A stretch of DNA of 40,114 nt from Alphaproteobacteria bacterium. GTDB lineage: Bacteria; Pseudomonadota; Alphaproteobacteria; Rhizobiales; Aestuariivirgaceae. The position numbers and the translations under genes were made by a program. Of this stretch, positions 19,254-29,827 are shown in pieces (position 1 is the first letter of the stretch; every line of letters begins with the position of its first letter). The notes below the pieces were generated by a model that had not been told where the DNA came from, searched no databases, and saw nothing but the letters and a program-made list of their open reading frames with translations. Location of the stretch: NCBI GenBank assembly GCA_024279095.1, contig JAJRRY010000035.1, positions 1 through 40,114 on the forward strand. Direction: 5' to 3'.

Positions 19254-19415
19254 ATGAAGAAGATCGCCCGCTTTGTGAAGGACGAGTCCGGTGTGACCGC
19301 CATCGAGTACGGTCTGATCGCCGCTGCCATCGCCATGGTGCTGATCGTCAGCGCCAAGCCGCTGGGCAACGCCATCGGCGCCCTGTTCAACAACGTGAAG
19401 GACAACATCTCCTGA
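19254..19415 (+). CDS. Flp/Fap-type pilin (53 aa), absent from the ORF track
   Basis: MKKIARFVKDESGVTAIEYGLIAAAIAMVLIVSAKPLGNAIGALFNNVKDNIS*; RBS AAGGAGA. Confidence 0.93.
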   Translation: MKKIARFVKDESGVTAIEYGLIAAAIAMVLIVSAKPLGNAIGALFNNVKDNIS

Positions 19416-19510
19416 GGATGTCCCTTCCGCCTGCGGAGAGCTGCGCAGCGATGCGCCCCTTTCCGCGGGCGAACCTTCTTTCGCCGCGCCTCGTGCTGCG
19501 GCGACAGGGA

Positions 19511-19542
19511 AATGCCGCCGGTTCCAGCCGGCGGCATTTTTT
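19511..19542 (+). terminator. Rho-independent terminator downstream of flp
   Basis: AATGCCGCCGG-TTCCAG-CCGGCGGCATT followed by a T-run. Confidence 0.85.
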
Positions 19543-19616
19543 GTCGTCAGTCAGTTCGCGACAGATGGCGCGGACGCGCAAGGTGCATTGCCCGTACGGT
19601 CTTGTGCCTGCCGCTC

Positions 19617-20039
19617 CTACTTCTTCTGCTGGGCAAGCAGATCGCGGATCTCCTCCAGCAGAACCTCCTGACGCGGCGGTGCGGGCGGTTCGGCTGGCTT
19701 CTCCTCCTCCTTGCGCCGCAGGCTGTTCAGCGCCTTGACCATCAGGAAGATGACGAAGGCGACAATGAGAAAGTTCACGGTCACAGTGATGAAGTTGCCG
19801 TAGGCCAGGACCGCGCCCTGCTTCTTCGCTTCCGCCAGCGTCGTCGCGGTCACGGAGTCGGACAGCGGGATGAACAGATTGGAAAAGTCCACCCCGCCGG
19901 TGACCGCACCGACAATCGGCATGATGATGTCATCCACCAGCGACTTGACGATGAGATTGAACGCGCCGCCGATGATCACCGCCACGGCGAGATCGACGAC
20001 GTTGCCCTTCATGATGAATTCCTTGAATTCCTTGAGCAT
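19617..20039 (-). CDS. mscL: Large-conductance mechanosensitive channel MscL
   Basis: [52 protein letters not shown]; ends in TAG. Confidence 0.97.
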   Translation of the reverse strand: MLKEFKEFIMKGNVVDLAVAVIIGGAFNLIVKSLVDDIIMPIVGAVTGGVDFSNLFIPLSDSVTATTLAEAKKQGAVLAYGNFITVTVNFLIVAFVIFLMVKALNSLRRKEEEKPAEPPAPPRQEVLLEEIRDLLAQQKK

Positions 20040-20178
20040 GTCTGTGCCCCCTGATTATGCATCCAGTTGCATTGCGCCTTTCGGCACAGGAAAGAATGCC
20101 GCATTTCATGCGGGAAATTCAAGAAGAAGTGGCAATAAAAAAGTGGACAACTTGAGAATGATGCCTCAAGAAAGTCAC

Positions 20179-20685
20179 ATGATCAGGATCTCCCATGTCT
20201 TCGACGAAGATGCCTACATTGCCGCCAGTCATGCCATGTGGTGGCGGAAGCGGCAGACGGCCCGCACGAAATATCTCGGCATCGCCTTTCTTGCCGCCCT
20301 GCCGGTTTCCCTGTGGCTGGCCGTCACCCGGGGGATGCATTTCACGTTCCTGGCGGTGCTGGCGGTCAACCTTCTGCACTGGGTCTTCGACTGGCCGCTC
20401 ACCCGCGCCATCGTGCGTCGCCGATTTGCGGAGATGCCCTCTGCCGGCCGGCGCATCGCCTGGGAGATCGGCGAGGACGGGCTGACGGTTTCCACGGACA
20501 CCGGCGAAAGCGGGACCTTCGGATGGGAGATGGTGCGCGACGCCTGGGAAAGTCCCTTCGGTTTCGTTCTGGCGCAGGACCACAACGTCACCCACTGGCT
20601 GCCGAAGTCGGCTTTCGCCTCGGAAGAGGATGTGGAAAAGATGCGCGATCTTCTGTGGCAGAAGGTCAGGTCGACAGCAGCCTGA
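20179..20685 (+). CDS. YcxB-like membrane protein
   Basis: Two TM segments followed by WEIGEDGLTVSTDTGESGTFGWEMVRDAWESPFGFVLA. Confidence 0.65.
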   Translation: MIRISHVFDEDAYIAASHAMWWRKRQTARTKYLGIAFLAALPVSLWLAVTRGMHFTFLAVLAVNLLHWVFDWPLTRAIVRRRFAEMPSAGRRIAWEIGEDGLTVSTDTGESGTFGWEMVRDAWESPFGFVLAQDHNVTHWLPKSAFASEEDVEKMRDLLWQKVRSTAA

Positions 20686-21592
20686 CACCTTCGGTGCGCA
20701 GAAAGTCGAGGAAGGCCTGTGCGACCATGGACAGCCGCTTGCCCTTCAGATGCACCGCAAACCATTTGCGCCGCAGCGGGAAGTGCTCCACGTTCAGCAC
20801 CGTGACCTCGCCGCTCTTCAGTTCCCGTGCGATGTTGTGCAGCGGCAGGACCGAAATGCCCAGTCCCGCAAGTACCGCCTGCTTGATGGCCTCCGAGGAC
20901 CCGAGCTCCATGGTCGGGCGCACGTTCAGTCCATGCTCGGCAAAAAGATTGTCCACCGCCAGCCGCGTTCCCGAACCCGGTTCGCGCACCAGAAAACGGG
21001 CCTGCGCCAGCCGTGTCAGGGAGATGTTCTTCAGCTGCCGGAATTCGTGATCGGGCGGCGCCACCACGACCAGCTCGTTCTCCAGAAAGGGATGAGCCTC
21101 GACCTCCAGCCCGGCCGGCACACGGCCCATGACGATGAGATCCTCCTCTCCGGTGGTCAGAAGCCGGATAACCCTGGCCCGGTTGGTGACTGACAGATGG
21201 GGCTCCACGTTCGGATGCTCCTTGAGGAATTCTCCAAGCAGTCGTGGCAGAAAGTACTTGGCGGAAGTCACCGCCGCGATCCGCAGATTGCCCCGCACTT
21301 CCCCGGACAGGCTCCGGCATTCCTCCTCCAGCCGATGGAGGCGGTCGAAGATGTCGCCGGCGGTTTCCAGCAGCCTTTCCCCCTCCGGCGTGAGGCCGAG
21401 GGAGCGCCCGCTCTGTTCGAACAGTTCCGCCCCCATGGCATCCACCAGTTTCTTCACCTGCATGGAGACGGTCGGCTGCGTCAGATGCAGGGCGTCCGCG
21501 GCAGCGGTATAGCCGCCATGGCGTGCCACGGCCATGAAGATCTCCAGCTGTCGCAGCGTGATGTGACGGGCCAGCCGGCTGCGCATGGTCAT
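20666..21592 (-). CDS. cbbR: LysR-type regulator CbbR
   Basis: [39 protein letters not shown]; divergent from RuBisCO genes. Confidence 0.92.
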   Translation of the reverse strand: MTMRSRLARHITLRQLEIFMAVARHGGYTAAADALHLTQPTVSMQVKKLVDAMGAELFEQSGRSLGLTPEGERLLETAGDIFDRLHRLEEECRSLSGEVRGNLRIAAVTSAKYFLPRLLGEFLKEHPNVEPHLSVTNRARVIRLLTTGEEDLIVMGRVPAGLEVEAHPFLENELVVVAPPDHEFRQLKNISLTRLAQARFLVREPGSGTRLAVDNLFAEHGLNVRPTMELGSSEAIKQAVLAGLGISVLPLHNIARELKSGEVTVLNVEHFPLRRKWFAVHLKGKRLSMVAQAFLDFLRTEGVRLLST

Positions 21593-21613
21593 AGATATTC
21601 CTCTATGTACGGT

Positions 21614-21628
21614 ATCGAAATAATCGAT
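21614..21628. promoter_or_regulatory. Candidate CbbR/LysR operator ATCGAAATAATCGAT (T-N11-A)
   Basis: Perfect ATCGA-N5-TCGAT palindrome in the cbbR-cbbL intergenic region. Confidence 0.5.
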
Positions 21629-21778
21629 TTTTCCTATAGCAGAAAATGTGCTCTAGATACAGGAGACGGCGGGAACGGTCGACGACCTGCATGCGGCGGG
21701 TGCGGATCGACAGCTCTGCCGGATGATCCCTTCGCTGACGAGGGGGACGGGAAATGCAAACGACGAGGGAGCCACGTC

Positions 21779-23197
21779 ATGGCAAAGAAGTATGAAGCTG
21801 GCGTGAAGGAGTACCGGGAAACCTACTGGGATCCCGACTACACGCCGAAAGACAGCGACGTGCTGGCCTGCTTCAAGGTGGTGCCGCAGCCCGGCGTGCC
21901 GCGCGAGGAAGCGGCTGCTGCTGTGTGTGCCGAGTCCTCCACCGGCACCTGGACGACGGTGTGGACGGACCTGCTGACGGATCTGGACTATTACAAGGGG
22001 CGCGCCTACGCGGTAGAGGATGTGCCGGGCGACGACGAGGCTTTCTATGCCTTCATCGCCTACCCCATGGGCCTGTTCGAGGAAGGCTCGGTGGTGAACC
22101 TGTTCACCTCGCTGGTGGGCAACGTGTTCGGCTTCAAGGCCGTGCGCAACCTGCGCCTGGAGGACGTGCGCTTCCCGCTGTGGTTCGTGACCACCTGCTT
22201 CGGTCCGCCCAACGGCATCCATGTGGAGCGTGACAAGCTGGACAAGTACGGCCGTCCGCTGCTGGGCTGCACCATCAAGCCGAAGCTGGGCCTGTCGGCC
22301 AAGAACTACGGCCGCGCCATCTACGAGGCTCTGCGCGGCGGCCTGGACTTCACCAAGGACGACGAGAACGTCAACTCCCAGCCGTTCATGCGCTGGCGTG
22401 ATCGCTTCCTGTTCGCTCAGGAGGCCATCAACAAGGCCGAGGCCGAGACCGGCGAGCGCAAGGGTCACTACCTGAACGTCACCGCCCCGACGGTGGAGGA
22501 GATGTTCAAGCGCGCCGAGTTCGCCAAGGAGATCGGTTCGCGCATCATCATGTCCGACTACCTCACCCTGGGCTGGGCGGCACACAACTCGCTGTCCCGC
22601 TGGTGCCGCGACAACGGCATGCTGCTGCACGTGCACCGCGCCATGCATGCGGTGATCGACCGTCATCCCAAGCACGGCATCAACTTCCGCGTGCTGGCCA
22701 AGCTGCTGCGCCTTCTTGGCGGCGATCACCTGCATTCCGGCACCGTGGTGGGCAAGCTCGAGGGTGATCGCCAGGCGACCCTTGGCTGGATCGACCTCCT
22801 GCGTGACCGGTACGTGAAGGAAGACCGCGCCCGCGGTATCTTCTTCGATCAGGACTGGGGTCAGATGCCGGGCGTCTTCCCGGTGGCCTCGGGCGGCATT
22901 CACGTCTGGCACATGCCGGCGTTGGTCTCCATCTTCGGCGATGACTCGGTGCTGCAGTTCGGCGGCGGCACGCTGGGCCATCCGTGGGGCAACGCCGCTG
23001 GCGCGGCGGCAAACCGCGTGGCGCTGGAGGCCTGTGTGCAGGCGCGCAACGAGGGTCGCGAGCTGGAGAAGGAAGGCAAGGACATCCTTACCAAGGCCGC
23101 GAAGCACTCTCCGGAGCTCAAGATGGCGATGGAGACGTGGAAGGAAATCAAGTTCGAGTTCGATACCGTGGACAAGCTGGACGTGGCGCATCGCTGA
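21779..23197 (+). CDS. cbbL: RuBisCO large subunit, form IA-like
   Basis: [34 protein letters not shown]...[24 protein letters not shown]...; active site [18 protein letters not shown]. Confidence 0.98.
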   Translation: MAKKYEAGVKEYRETYWDPDYTPKDSDVLACFKVVPQPGVPREEAAAAVCAESSTGTWTTVWTDLLTDLDYYKGRAYAVEDVPGDDEAFYAFIAYPMGLFEEGSVVNLFTSLVGNVFGFKAVRNLRLEDVRFPLWFVTTCFGPPNGIHVERDKLDKYGRPLLGCTIKPKLGLSAKNYGRAIYEALRGGLDFTKDDENVNSQPFMRWRDRFLFAQEAINKAEAETGERKGHYLNVTAPTVEEMFKRAEFAKEIGSRIIMSDYLTLGWAAHNSLSRWCRDNGMLLHVHRAMHAVIDRHPKHGINFRVLAKLLRLLGGDHLHSGTVVGKLEGDRQATLGWIDLLRDRYVKEDRARGIFFDQDWGQMPGVFPVASGGIHVWHMPALVSIFGDDSVLQFGGGTLGHPWGNAAGAAANRVALEACVQARNEGRELEKEGKDILTKAAKHSPELKMAMETWKEIKFEFDTVDKLDVAHR

Positions 23198-23264
23198 GGC
23201 GCTGCTCTGCGCTCCGCACGGACCGAGGAACGCGAACATATCATACTGATCGAAGGAGGACGAC

Positions 23265-23660
23265 ATGTCCGAAGTCATGGATTATCCCTCGCGGCTTTCT
23301 GACAACAAGAGCCGCAAGTTCGGCACCCTTTCCTATCTGCCGCCGTTGACGGACGAGGAAATCCGCAAGGAGGTGGAGTACATCGTCCAGAAGGGCTGGC
23401 AGCCGATGATCGAACACACCGAGCCGGAAAACGCTTCCCTGCACTACTGGTACATGTGGAAGCTGCCGATGTTCGGCGAGACGGATGTGGATGCCATCCT
23501 GGCGGAACTGGAAGAGTGCCGGAAGGCCAATCCCGGCCATCACATCAAGCTGGTGGGACTTGACAATATCCGTCAGACGCAGGGCACGGCACTGGTTGTC
23601 TATCGTGGTGATCCGCCCGAGATGGTCATGTGCGCCGAGCGTGTCAAACCCGGCTTCTGA
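23265..23660 (+). CDS. cbbS: RuBisCO small subunit
   Basis: [58 protein letters not shown]. Confidence 0.97.
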   Translation: MSEVMDYPSRLSDNKSRKFGTLSYLPPLTDEEIRKEVEYIVQKGWQPMIEHTEPENASLHYWYMWKLPMFGETDVDAILAELEECRKANPGHHIKLVGLDNIRQTQGTALVVYRGDPPEMVMCAERVKPGF

Positions 23661-23697
23661 TGACGCCACGGCGGTTGTTGTCATGACGACCTTTGCG

Positions 23698-23729
23698 AAG
23701 GGGGCCGCCGGGTGACGGCGGCCCCTTTT
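23698..23729 (+). terminator. Rho-independent-type hairpin between cbbS and cbbQ
   Basis: AAGGGGGCCGCCG-GGTGA-CGGCGGCCCCTTTT. Confidence 0.8.
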
Positions 23730-23873
23730 GTGCGCCCGCATATGGCGGCGGAAGCTTTACCGTCGTGAAGATGCCGGACAGGCACCTGCCGGGCCGGAAA
23801 GGTGGAGGTCTGCGGCACGAGGACATTCCGTGACATGCGCGAACACGAAGCAGAATCTGAGGAGCGGAAGACC

Positions 23874-24701
23874 ATGAGCGAAAGCAGCGTGCAGGAATTC
23901 AACAAGGAGGACTTCGTCATCTCCGAGGAGCCCTACTACCATCCGGTGGGGGACGAAGTGGAGCGCTACATGGCGGCCTATGACGTCCGGATGCCCGTGA
24001 TGCTGAAGGGGCCGACGGGCTGCGGCAAGTCGCGCTTCGTGGAATACATGGCCTGGAAGCTGAAGCGCCCCCTGATCACCGTGGCCTGCAACGAGGATAT
24101 GACGGCAGCCGATCTGGTGGGTCGCTTCCTGCTGGACGTGAACGGCACCCGCTGGCAGGACGGGCCGCTGACGGTGGCCGCACGCATCGGCGCCATCTGC
24201 TATCTGGACGAGGTCGTGGAAGCCCGTCAGGATACCACGGTGGTCATCCATCCGCTGACCGATCATCGTCGCGAGCTGCCGCTGGAGAAGAAGGGCGAGC
24301 TGGTGAAGGCGCATCCGGACTTCCAGCTGGTCATCTCCTACAACCCCGGCTACCAGAGCCTCATGAAGGACCTGAAGCAGTCCACGAAGCAGCGCTTCGG
24401 TGCGATGAGCTTCGACTATCCTTCCCATGAGGTGGAGACCGAGATCGTCGCGCATGAGGCCGGCGTCGACGCCGACGTGGCGGCAAAGCTGGTGCAGATC
24501 GCCGAACGCTCGCGCAACCTGAAGGGACACGGTCTCGATGAGGGCATGTCCACCCGTCTGCTCATCTATGCCGGCCAGCTGATCGCAAAGGGCATCAGCC
24601 CGGCCGCCGCTTGCCAGATGGCACTGGTTGAGCCGCTCACGGACGATCCGGATATGCGCGACACTCTGCAGGCCGCTGTGCAGACCTTCTTCGGCGAGTG
24701 A
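23874..24701 (+). CDS. cbbQ: RuBisCO activase-associated MoxR-type AAA+ ATPase CbbQ
   Basis: [45 protein letters not shown]; position after cbbLS. Confidence 0.96.
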   Translation: MSESSVQEFNKEDFVISEEPYYHPVGDEVERYMAAYDVRMPVMLKGPTGCGKSRFVEYMAWKLKRPLITVACNEDMTAADLVGRFLLDVNGTRWQDGPLTVAARIGAICYLDEVVEARQDTTVVIHPLTDHRRELPLEKKGELVKAHPDFQLVISYNPGYQSLMKDLKQSTKQRFGAMSFDYPSHEVETEIVAHEAGVDADVAAKLVQIAERSRNLKGHGLDEGMSTRLLIYAGQLIAKGISPAAACQMALVEPLTDDPDMRDTLQAAVQTFFGE

Positions 24702-24764
24702 GAAGCAGGCCGCCCTCTGTCCGGGCGACCTGCCGGTTCGGGCGAACAACGGCGGGAGTGAACC

Positions 24765-27098
24765 ATGAGCGTCGATGTGGATGAATACCGCGAGGAGCTG
24801 GTGGCAGCGGCTCCGGAGCTGGAGGATCATCTGGACACCCTGGTGCATGAGGCCGCGCGCTACATGTCGCCACGCGGGATGTCGGATTACCTGGATGGTG
24901 CGCGCGCCTTCGCCCGCTTGAAGAAGGATCCGCAACTGGTCGTCTCGTGGCTCGACGAAATGCCGGAAGTGGTGCGTGAAGTGGGCGAGGATGTCATCCG
25001 GGATGTGGCGACCAGCATCCTGAAACTGGCATCCATGACCTCCGGCTCGGTCCTGACGCTGATGGTGGACACCATGCCGCTGGCCGCCCGGAGACTGGGC
25101 GACGCCACCTTGCTGCGCGCCTATCTGCAGCTGCTGCACCGCATGGCGGCCAAGGCCCCGCGTGGCCTGAGGCCCATGCTGGAGGTGCTTGACGAACTGC
25201 TGACCAAGCTGACGCTCTCTGGCCTGCGCAAGTGGATCGATTTCGGGGCCGAGGCCTATCGCCGCGATTTTGCCAGGCAGGCGGACTATTTCGGCTTGAA
25301 AACGGAAGATTCCCGTGCCGTTCTGCAGCAGGAGCGCAAGGGGACGCTGTTCATCGACGTGCAGCGCAAGATCAACTTCTACCTGCGGGCCTTCTGGGGG
25401 CGGGACTTCTTCCTGCGTCCGGCCAGCGCCGATCTGGAGGGGTTCCGCCCCTATATCGAAGGGCGGGCCCTGCATCTGCCCGATGCGGTGGACGATTTCG
25501 GAGATGTCTCGGGGCTCGAACTGTATCGCGCCATGGCGGCGCACATGGCGGCGCATGTGGTATATACGGACGCTCCACAGGGTGACGCCGACATGCTGAG
25601 TCCGGCGCAACGCTTCTTCATCGGACTGGCGGAGGATGCGCGGGTGGAATACTGCGCCGGGACGGAATTCCCCGGCATGAAGACGGTATGGCGCCGGCTC
25701 ATGCCCGATCCGAATGATGGCCACAAGCACGAGCACCGCGGCATGGCGCTCATCGAGGCCATGGTGCGGCATCTGCTGGATCCGCAGGCGCGCACTGGCG
25801 ATCCGGAAGCCGATGCCATCATCGCGCGTTTCCATGAACAGATCCCGCAGCGGGATCTGGACACGACCTTTTCGCGTGATATCGGGCTGGAGCTGTTCAA
25901 TCTGCTGAGCGGCCGGCGCGATATGCCCTCCCTGCGCATCCTGGAGAGGCTGCGGGTGCCCTATCGCGACGACAATCGGCTGATCTGGTCGTCCGAGGAG
26001 GAGGACTGGTATGACACCACGGCCTATCTGCCGCACAAGGAGCAGGTGCGCAAGTACGTTTCGCTGATGGAGTTCGTCAATGAGGTGGACGTCGAAACGG
26101 CCGGGGACGATGCACAGGAGATCTGGGTGCTCGGTTCCGAACTGTTTCCCTATGAGGACGAGGGCGTCTCCTACAACGAGATGGAGGGCAAGGAACCGAT
26201 CATCGGCCCGTTCCACTATCATGAATGGGACTATCAGGTGCAGTTGCACCGCCCCTCGTGGGTGAGCGTCTATGAACACCGTCCGAAGCGTCTGCAGCCT
26301 GATGTCATCGACGGGATTCTGGCCGAACATCGCGGTATCGTCCACAGATTGCGCCAGATCATCGACAAGCTGCGTCCCCAGGGGCTGACCCGCGTGCGCA
26401 AGCTGGAGGATGGCGACGTGCTCGACATCAATGCCGCGGTGGATGCCATGGTCATGCTGCGCATAGGTCTCAACCCGGATCCGCGCATCACCATGCGCTA
26501 CCAGTTCAACCGGCGTGACCTGGCGGCGCTCATCCTGCTGGACCTCTCCGAATCCACCAATGACAAGGTGCGCGATTCCGACAAGACGGTTCTGGAACTG
26601 ACGCGCGAGGCCTGCGCGCTGCTCAGTTTCGCCATCGAGGGCATCGGCGATCCCTTCGCCATCCACGGGTTCAGTTCGGATGGCCGGCATGACGTACGCT
26701 ACTGGCGCTTCAAGGATTTCGATCAGCATTTCGACGACGAGGTGAAGAGCCGTCTGGCCGGCATGCAGGGCGGACTGTCCACGCGCATGGGGGCCGCCAT
26801 GCGCCATGCCGGTGCAAAGCTGCTGCAGCGGGGCGAAAAGCACAAGCTGCTGCTCGTGATCACCGACGGCGAACCGGCCGACATCGACGAGCGCGATCCG
26901 CAATATCTCCGGATGGATACGCGCAAGGCGGTGGAGGAGTTGCGGCGCAACGGCATACAGAGCTATTGCCTCACGCTCGACCCCCATGCCGACATGTATG
27001 TTTCGCGCATCTTCGGTGCCACGAACTATACGGTCATCGACAACATCAAGCGCTTGCCGGAAAAACTGCCCACCCTGTTCGCATCTCTGACCCGGTGA
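24765..27098 (+). CDS. cbbO: RuBisCO activation protein CbbO (VWA domain)
   Basis: 777 aa, C-terminal VWA (ALILLDLSESTNDKV ... LLLVITDGEPADIDERDPQYLRMDTRKAVEELRRNGIQSYCLTLD), directly after cbbQ. Confidence 0.94.
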   Translation: MSVDVDEYREELVAAAPELEDHLDTLVHEAARYMSPRGMSDYLDGARAFARLKKDPQLVVSWLDEMPEVVREVGEDVIRDVATSILKLASMTSGSVLTLMVDTMPLAARRLGDATLLRAYLQLLHRMAAKAPRGLRPMLEVLDELLTKLTLSGLRKWIDFGAEAYRRDFARQADYFGLKTEDSRAVLQQERKGTLFIDVQRKINFYLRAFWGRDFFLRPASADLEGFRPYIEGRALHLPDAVDDFGDVSGLELYRAMAAHMAAHVVYTDAPQGDADMLSPAQRFFIGLAEDARVEYCAGTEFPGMKTVWRRLMPDPNDGHKHEHRGMALIEAMVRHLLDPQARTGDPEADAIIARFHEQIPQRDLDTTFSRDIGLELFNLLSGRRDMPSLRILERLRVPYRDDNRLIWSSEEEDWYDTTAYLPHKEQVRKYVSLMEFVNEVDVETAGDDAQEIWVLGSELFPYEDEGVSYNEMEGKEPIIGPFHYHEWDYQVQLHRPSWVSVYEHRPKRLQPDVIDGILAEHRGIVHRLRQIIDKLRPQGLTRVRKLEDGDVLDINAAVDAMVMLRIGLNPDPRITMRYQFNRRDLAALILLDLSESTNDKVRDSDKTVLELTREACALLSFAIEGIGDPFAIHGFSSDGRHDVRYWRFKDFDQHFDDEVKSRLAGMQGGLSTRMGAAMRHAGAKLLQRGEKHKLLLVITDGEPADIDERDPQYLRMDTRKAVEELRRNGIQSYCLTLDPHADMYVSRIFGATNYTVIDNIKRLPEKLPTLFASLTR

Positions 27099-27105
27099 GG
27101 CGTTG

Positions 27106-27489
27106 TCACGAATGCCGGGACAGACGGTCGGCCAGAGCGGAGGACAGACATTTCATCGCCGGGGCGCGCAGATGAGTGGCCATGTAGTGATAGTAATTGA
27201 GGGTGCAGGAGATGTCCTCGTGCAGGGAGGCCCGACACTTCAGGGCGGAAAAGTCCGTCCATGCAAGGACGGGGACGCCATGTCGTGTTTCATCGATGAT
27301 GCACCAGGCAGGATCCTCGAGTATGAGGTGCATGCCCGGCATCCCCGGCAGGGGGAATTCCGCGTGCGGCCCCGTCCGCAGGCGCAGACGGCGCCAGAGA
27401 TTGTAGATGCGCGCATCAATTCTGTCGGGGCGTGCTGCAAGAACGGGCACGTCCCGAAGACGCCTGGCAATTCCGATCTTCAGAGCCAT
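27106..27489 (-). CDS. Uncharacterised protein, paralogue of 30592-30945
   Basis: DARIYNLWRRLRLRTGPHAEFPLPGMPGMHLILEDPAWCIID aligns with the second copy. Confidence 0.65.
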   Translation of the reverse strand: MALKIGIARRLRDVPVLAARPDRIDARIYNLWRRLRLRTGPHAEFPLPGMPGMHLILEDPAWCIIDETRHGVPVLAWTDFSALKCRASLHEDISCTLNYYHYMATHLRAPAMKCLSSALADRLSRHS

Positions 27490-27575
27490 GCGCCCATTAT
27501 ACGCCGGAATGCGTCGAAAGCCATCCCTGCGGAAACGGCGGGCAGAACCGTGAACGGAAAGGGAGAGATAGCATC

Positions 27576-28751
27576 ATGCCGCTTGTGAACATGAAGGACA
27601 TGCTGGAGCATGCCCATGCCAACGGCTACGCCGTGGGAGCCTTCGACCTGGTGTCGCTGGACTTTCTGGAGGCCATCATGGCGGCCGCGGAGGAGGCCCG
27701 TGCACCGGTGATCCTCAGCCTGGCGGAATCCCACTTCGAATACTTCGACTTCGAGCTGGCCATGGCGGCGACGGTGCGCGCGGCGCGGCGGGCCTCCGTT
27801 CCGGTGGCCATCCATCTGGACCATGGGCATTCCCTTGAAAAGGCCGTACAGGGCATCCGCTACGGCTGCAATGGCGTCATGGTCGACGCCTCGCATCATC
27901 CCTTCGAGGAGAACGTGCGCATCACCCGCGAGGTGGCGGAAATGGCCCATGGCTGCGGCGTGCCTGTGGAAGGCGAGCTCGGCTACGTTCCCGGCGTGGA
28001 GGGTGAGGACGCTGAGCGCCATCCCGGGGAGATCGCCTACACCACCCCGGAGGAGGCGGAGCGTTTCGTACGCGAGACCGGCGTGGATTTCCTTGCTGTC
28101 TCCATCGGCACCGTGCATGGCCGCATGAAGGGCGAGCCGCGGCTGGATTTCGAACGGCTGAAGGACATCAACGCGCGCCTCGGCATCCCGCTGGTCATCC
28201 ATGGCGGAACGGGACTTTCGGACGAACAGTTCCGCAGGCTGATCGCTGGTGGTGTCACCAAGATCAACTACTATACAGCGCTTTCCGATGCCGCCGCTGG
28301 GGTCATTCGGGGCAATGCGGCCACGGATGCGAAGGGCTATACCGCTCTGGTCGCCGGCATCCGGGAGGCCATGAAGGCGGAGTGCCTGCGCTGCATCCGC
28401 CTGTGGGGTTCGGAGGGGCGGGCGGAGGAGGTGCTTGAGCACGCCCGACCGTGGCGCGAGGTGGAGCATCTCATCGTCTACAATGTGGAGGGCATCGACG
28501 AGGACGAGGTGCTGGCCCGCGCCGAGGAGGGCCGTCGTGTGCTCGGGGCAATTCCCGGCGTGCGTTCCGCGGAGACCGGCGTGGCCGTGAACGGGGATGC
28601 GAAATACCGTTACTGCTGGCTGGTACGGTTCTGTCATCCGGCGGTGATAGACAGCTATCGCGACCATCCGGACCATGTCCGGTTTGCCGATGAGAAGTTT
28701 CGTCCCGTGGCGGGTGACCGGATCAGCATCGACTTCCTGCTCGACGAATGA
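27576..28751 (+). CDS. fba: Class II fructose-bisphosphate aldolase with C-terminal Dabb-like domain
   Basis: PVAIHLDHGHS, GVMVDASHHPFEENV, VPVEGELGYV; C-terminus REVEHLIVYNVEGIDEDEVLARAEEGRRVLGAIPGVRSAETGVAV resembles Dabb. Confidence 0.9.
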   Translation: MPLVNMKDMLEHAHANGYAVGAFDLVSLDFLEAIMAAAEEARAPVILSLAESHFEYFDFELAMAATVRAARRASVPVAIHLDHGHSLEKAVQGIRYGCNGVMVDASHHPFEENVRITREVAEMAHGCGVPVEGELGYVPGVEGEDAERHPGEIAYTTPEEAERFVRETGVDFLAVSIGTVHGRMKGEPRLDFERLKDINARLGIPLVIHGGTGLSDEQFRRLIAGGVTKINYYTALSDAAAGVIRGNAATDAKGYTALVAGIREAMKAECLRCIRLWGSEGRAEEVLEHARPWREVEHLIVYNVEGIDEDEVLARAEEGRRVLGAIPGVRSAETGVAVNGDAKYRYCWLVRFCHPAVIDSYRDHPDHVRFADEKFRPVAGDRISIDFLLDE

Positions 28752-28906
28752 GCATGGGGCGTTTCGCCCTGCATCTGCGCCGTCCGCACACGGAAAAGAG
28801 ATCCGGGTCGCGGAAACTGGCGCAATCGTGAAAATGCGTGGCTTGCATCCGGCGTTACTGTCACCGCATGTTTTCCGGTGATCGAAAACAGGCGGAGAAA
28901 AGTTTC

Positions 28907-29827
28907 ATGCGCTGGCGATTCAAAACGGATCTGACGGAAAACGATGTGACGCCGGAAGAGGTTTTCCGCGCCCGGCGCCGGTTCATGGCGGCGGCCGCAG
29001 GCGCGGCGGCAGTGGGTGTGCTGGCGGGCCGAACCGCTGCGGCCAGCCGCTCCGACGCCGTTTTGAAGGACGAGCCGACGCGCTATGAAGATGCCACGAC
29101 CTACAACAATTTCTACGAGTTCGGTACCCGCAAGAGCGATCCGGCGAGGCTGGCCGGGCAGCTGACGGTCAGGCCCTGGACCGTGCGCATTGATGGGCTG
29201 GTGGACAGACCGCTTGAATTGTCGCTCGATGATCTGCTGAAGGAGATGGAGATCGAGGAGCGCATCTACCGGTTCCGCTGCGTCGAAGGCTGGGCCATGG
29301 TGGTGCCTTGGAACGGCTTCATGCTGCGCGATCTGCTGCGGAAGGCCGGCGTACGCAAGGAAGCGCGCTACGTGGCCTTCGAGACGCTGTTGCGGCCCTC
29401 CGAGATGCCCGGACAGAAGGGACGTCTGCTGGAATGGCCCTACCGCGAGGGATTGCGGCTGGACGAGGCCATGCATCCGCTCACTCTCATGGCCACCGGC
29501 ATGTACGGAAAGCCGCTGCCGAAGCAGAACGGGGCGCCTTTGCGTCTGGTGGTACCGTGGAAATACGGCTTCAAGTCCATCAAGTCGGTGGTCCGCATCA
29601 CCCTGACCGAGAAACAGCCGCCTACCACTTGGAACATGATGGCGCCGGACGAATACGGGTTCTATGCCAACGTCAATCCGAACGTCGATCATCCGCGCTG
29701 GTCGCAGGCCACGGAGCGGCTGCTCGGCAGCGGCCTGTTCGCCGGCAGCCGCCCCACGCGCATGTTCAACGGTTATGACGAGGTGGCAGAGCTCTACAGG
29801 GGCATGGATTTGAGGAAATACTTCTGA
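28907..29827 (+). CDS. msrP: Protein-methionine-sulfoxide reductase catalytic subunit MsrP (YedY)
   Basis: Tat signal [33 protein letters not shown] molybdopterin site. Confidence 0.95.
   Translation: MRWRFKTDLTENDVTPEEVFRARRRFMAAAAGAAAVGVLAGRTAAASRSDAVLKDEPTRYEDATTYNNFYEFGTRKSDPARLAGQLTVRPWTVRIDGLVDRPLELSLDDLLKEMEIEERIYRFRCVEGWAMVVPWNGFMLRDLLRKAGVRKEARYVAFETLLRPSEMPGQKGRLLEWPYREGLRLDEAMHPLTLMATGMYGKPLPKQNGAPLRLVVPWKYGFKSIKSVVRITLTEKQPPTTWNMMAPDEYGFYANVNPNVDHPRWSQATERLLGSGLFAGSRPTRMFNGYDEVAELYRGMDLRKYF

Noticed and set aside
21653-23278. 541-aa minus-strand ORF antisense to cbbL
   Set aside because: Shadow ORF of RuBisCO large subunit; same composition artefact.
23757-26987. 1076-aa minus-strand ORF antisense to cbbQ/cbbO
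   Set aside because: The sense strand encodes clear CbbQ and CbbO; long antisense frames arise from high-GC codon bias, and the translation is His/Gln/Arg-rich with no recognisable domain.
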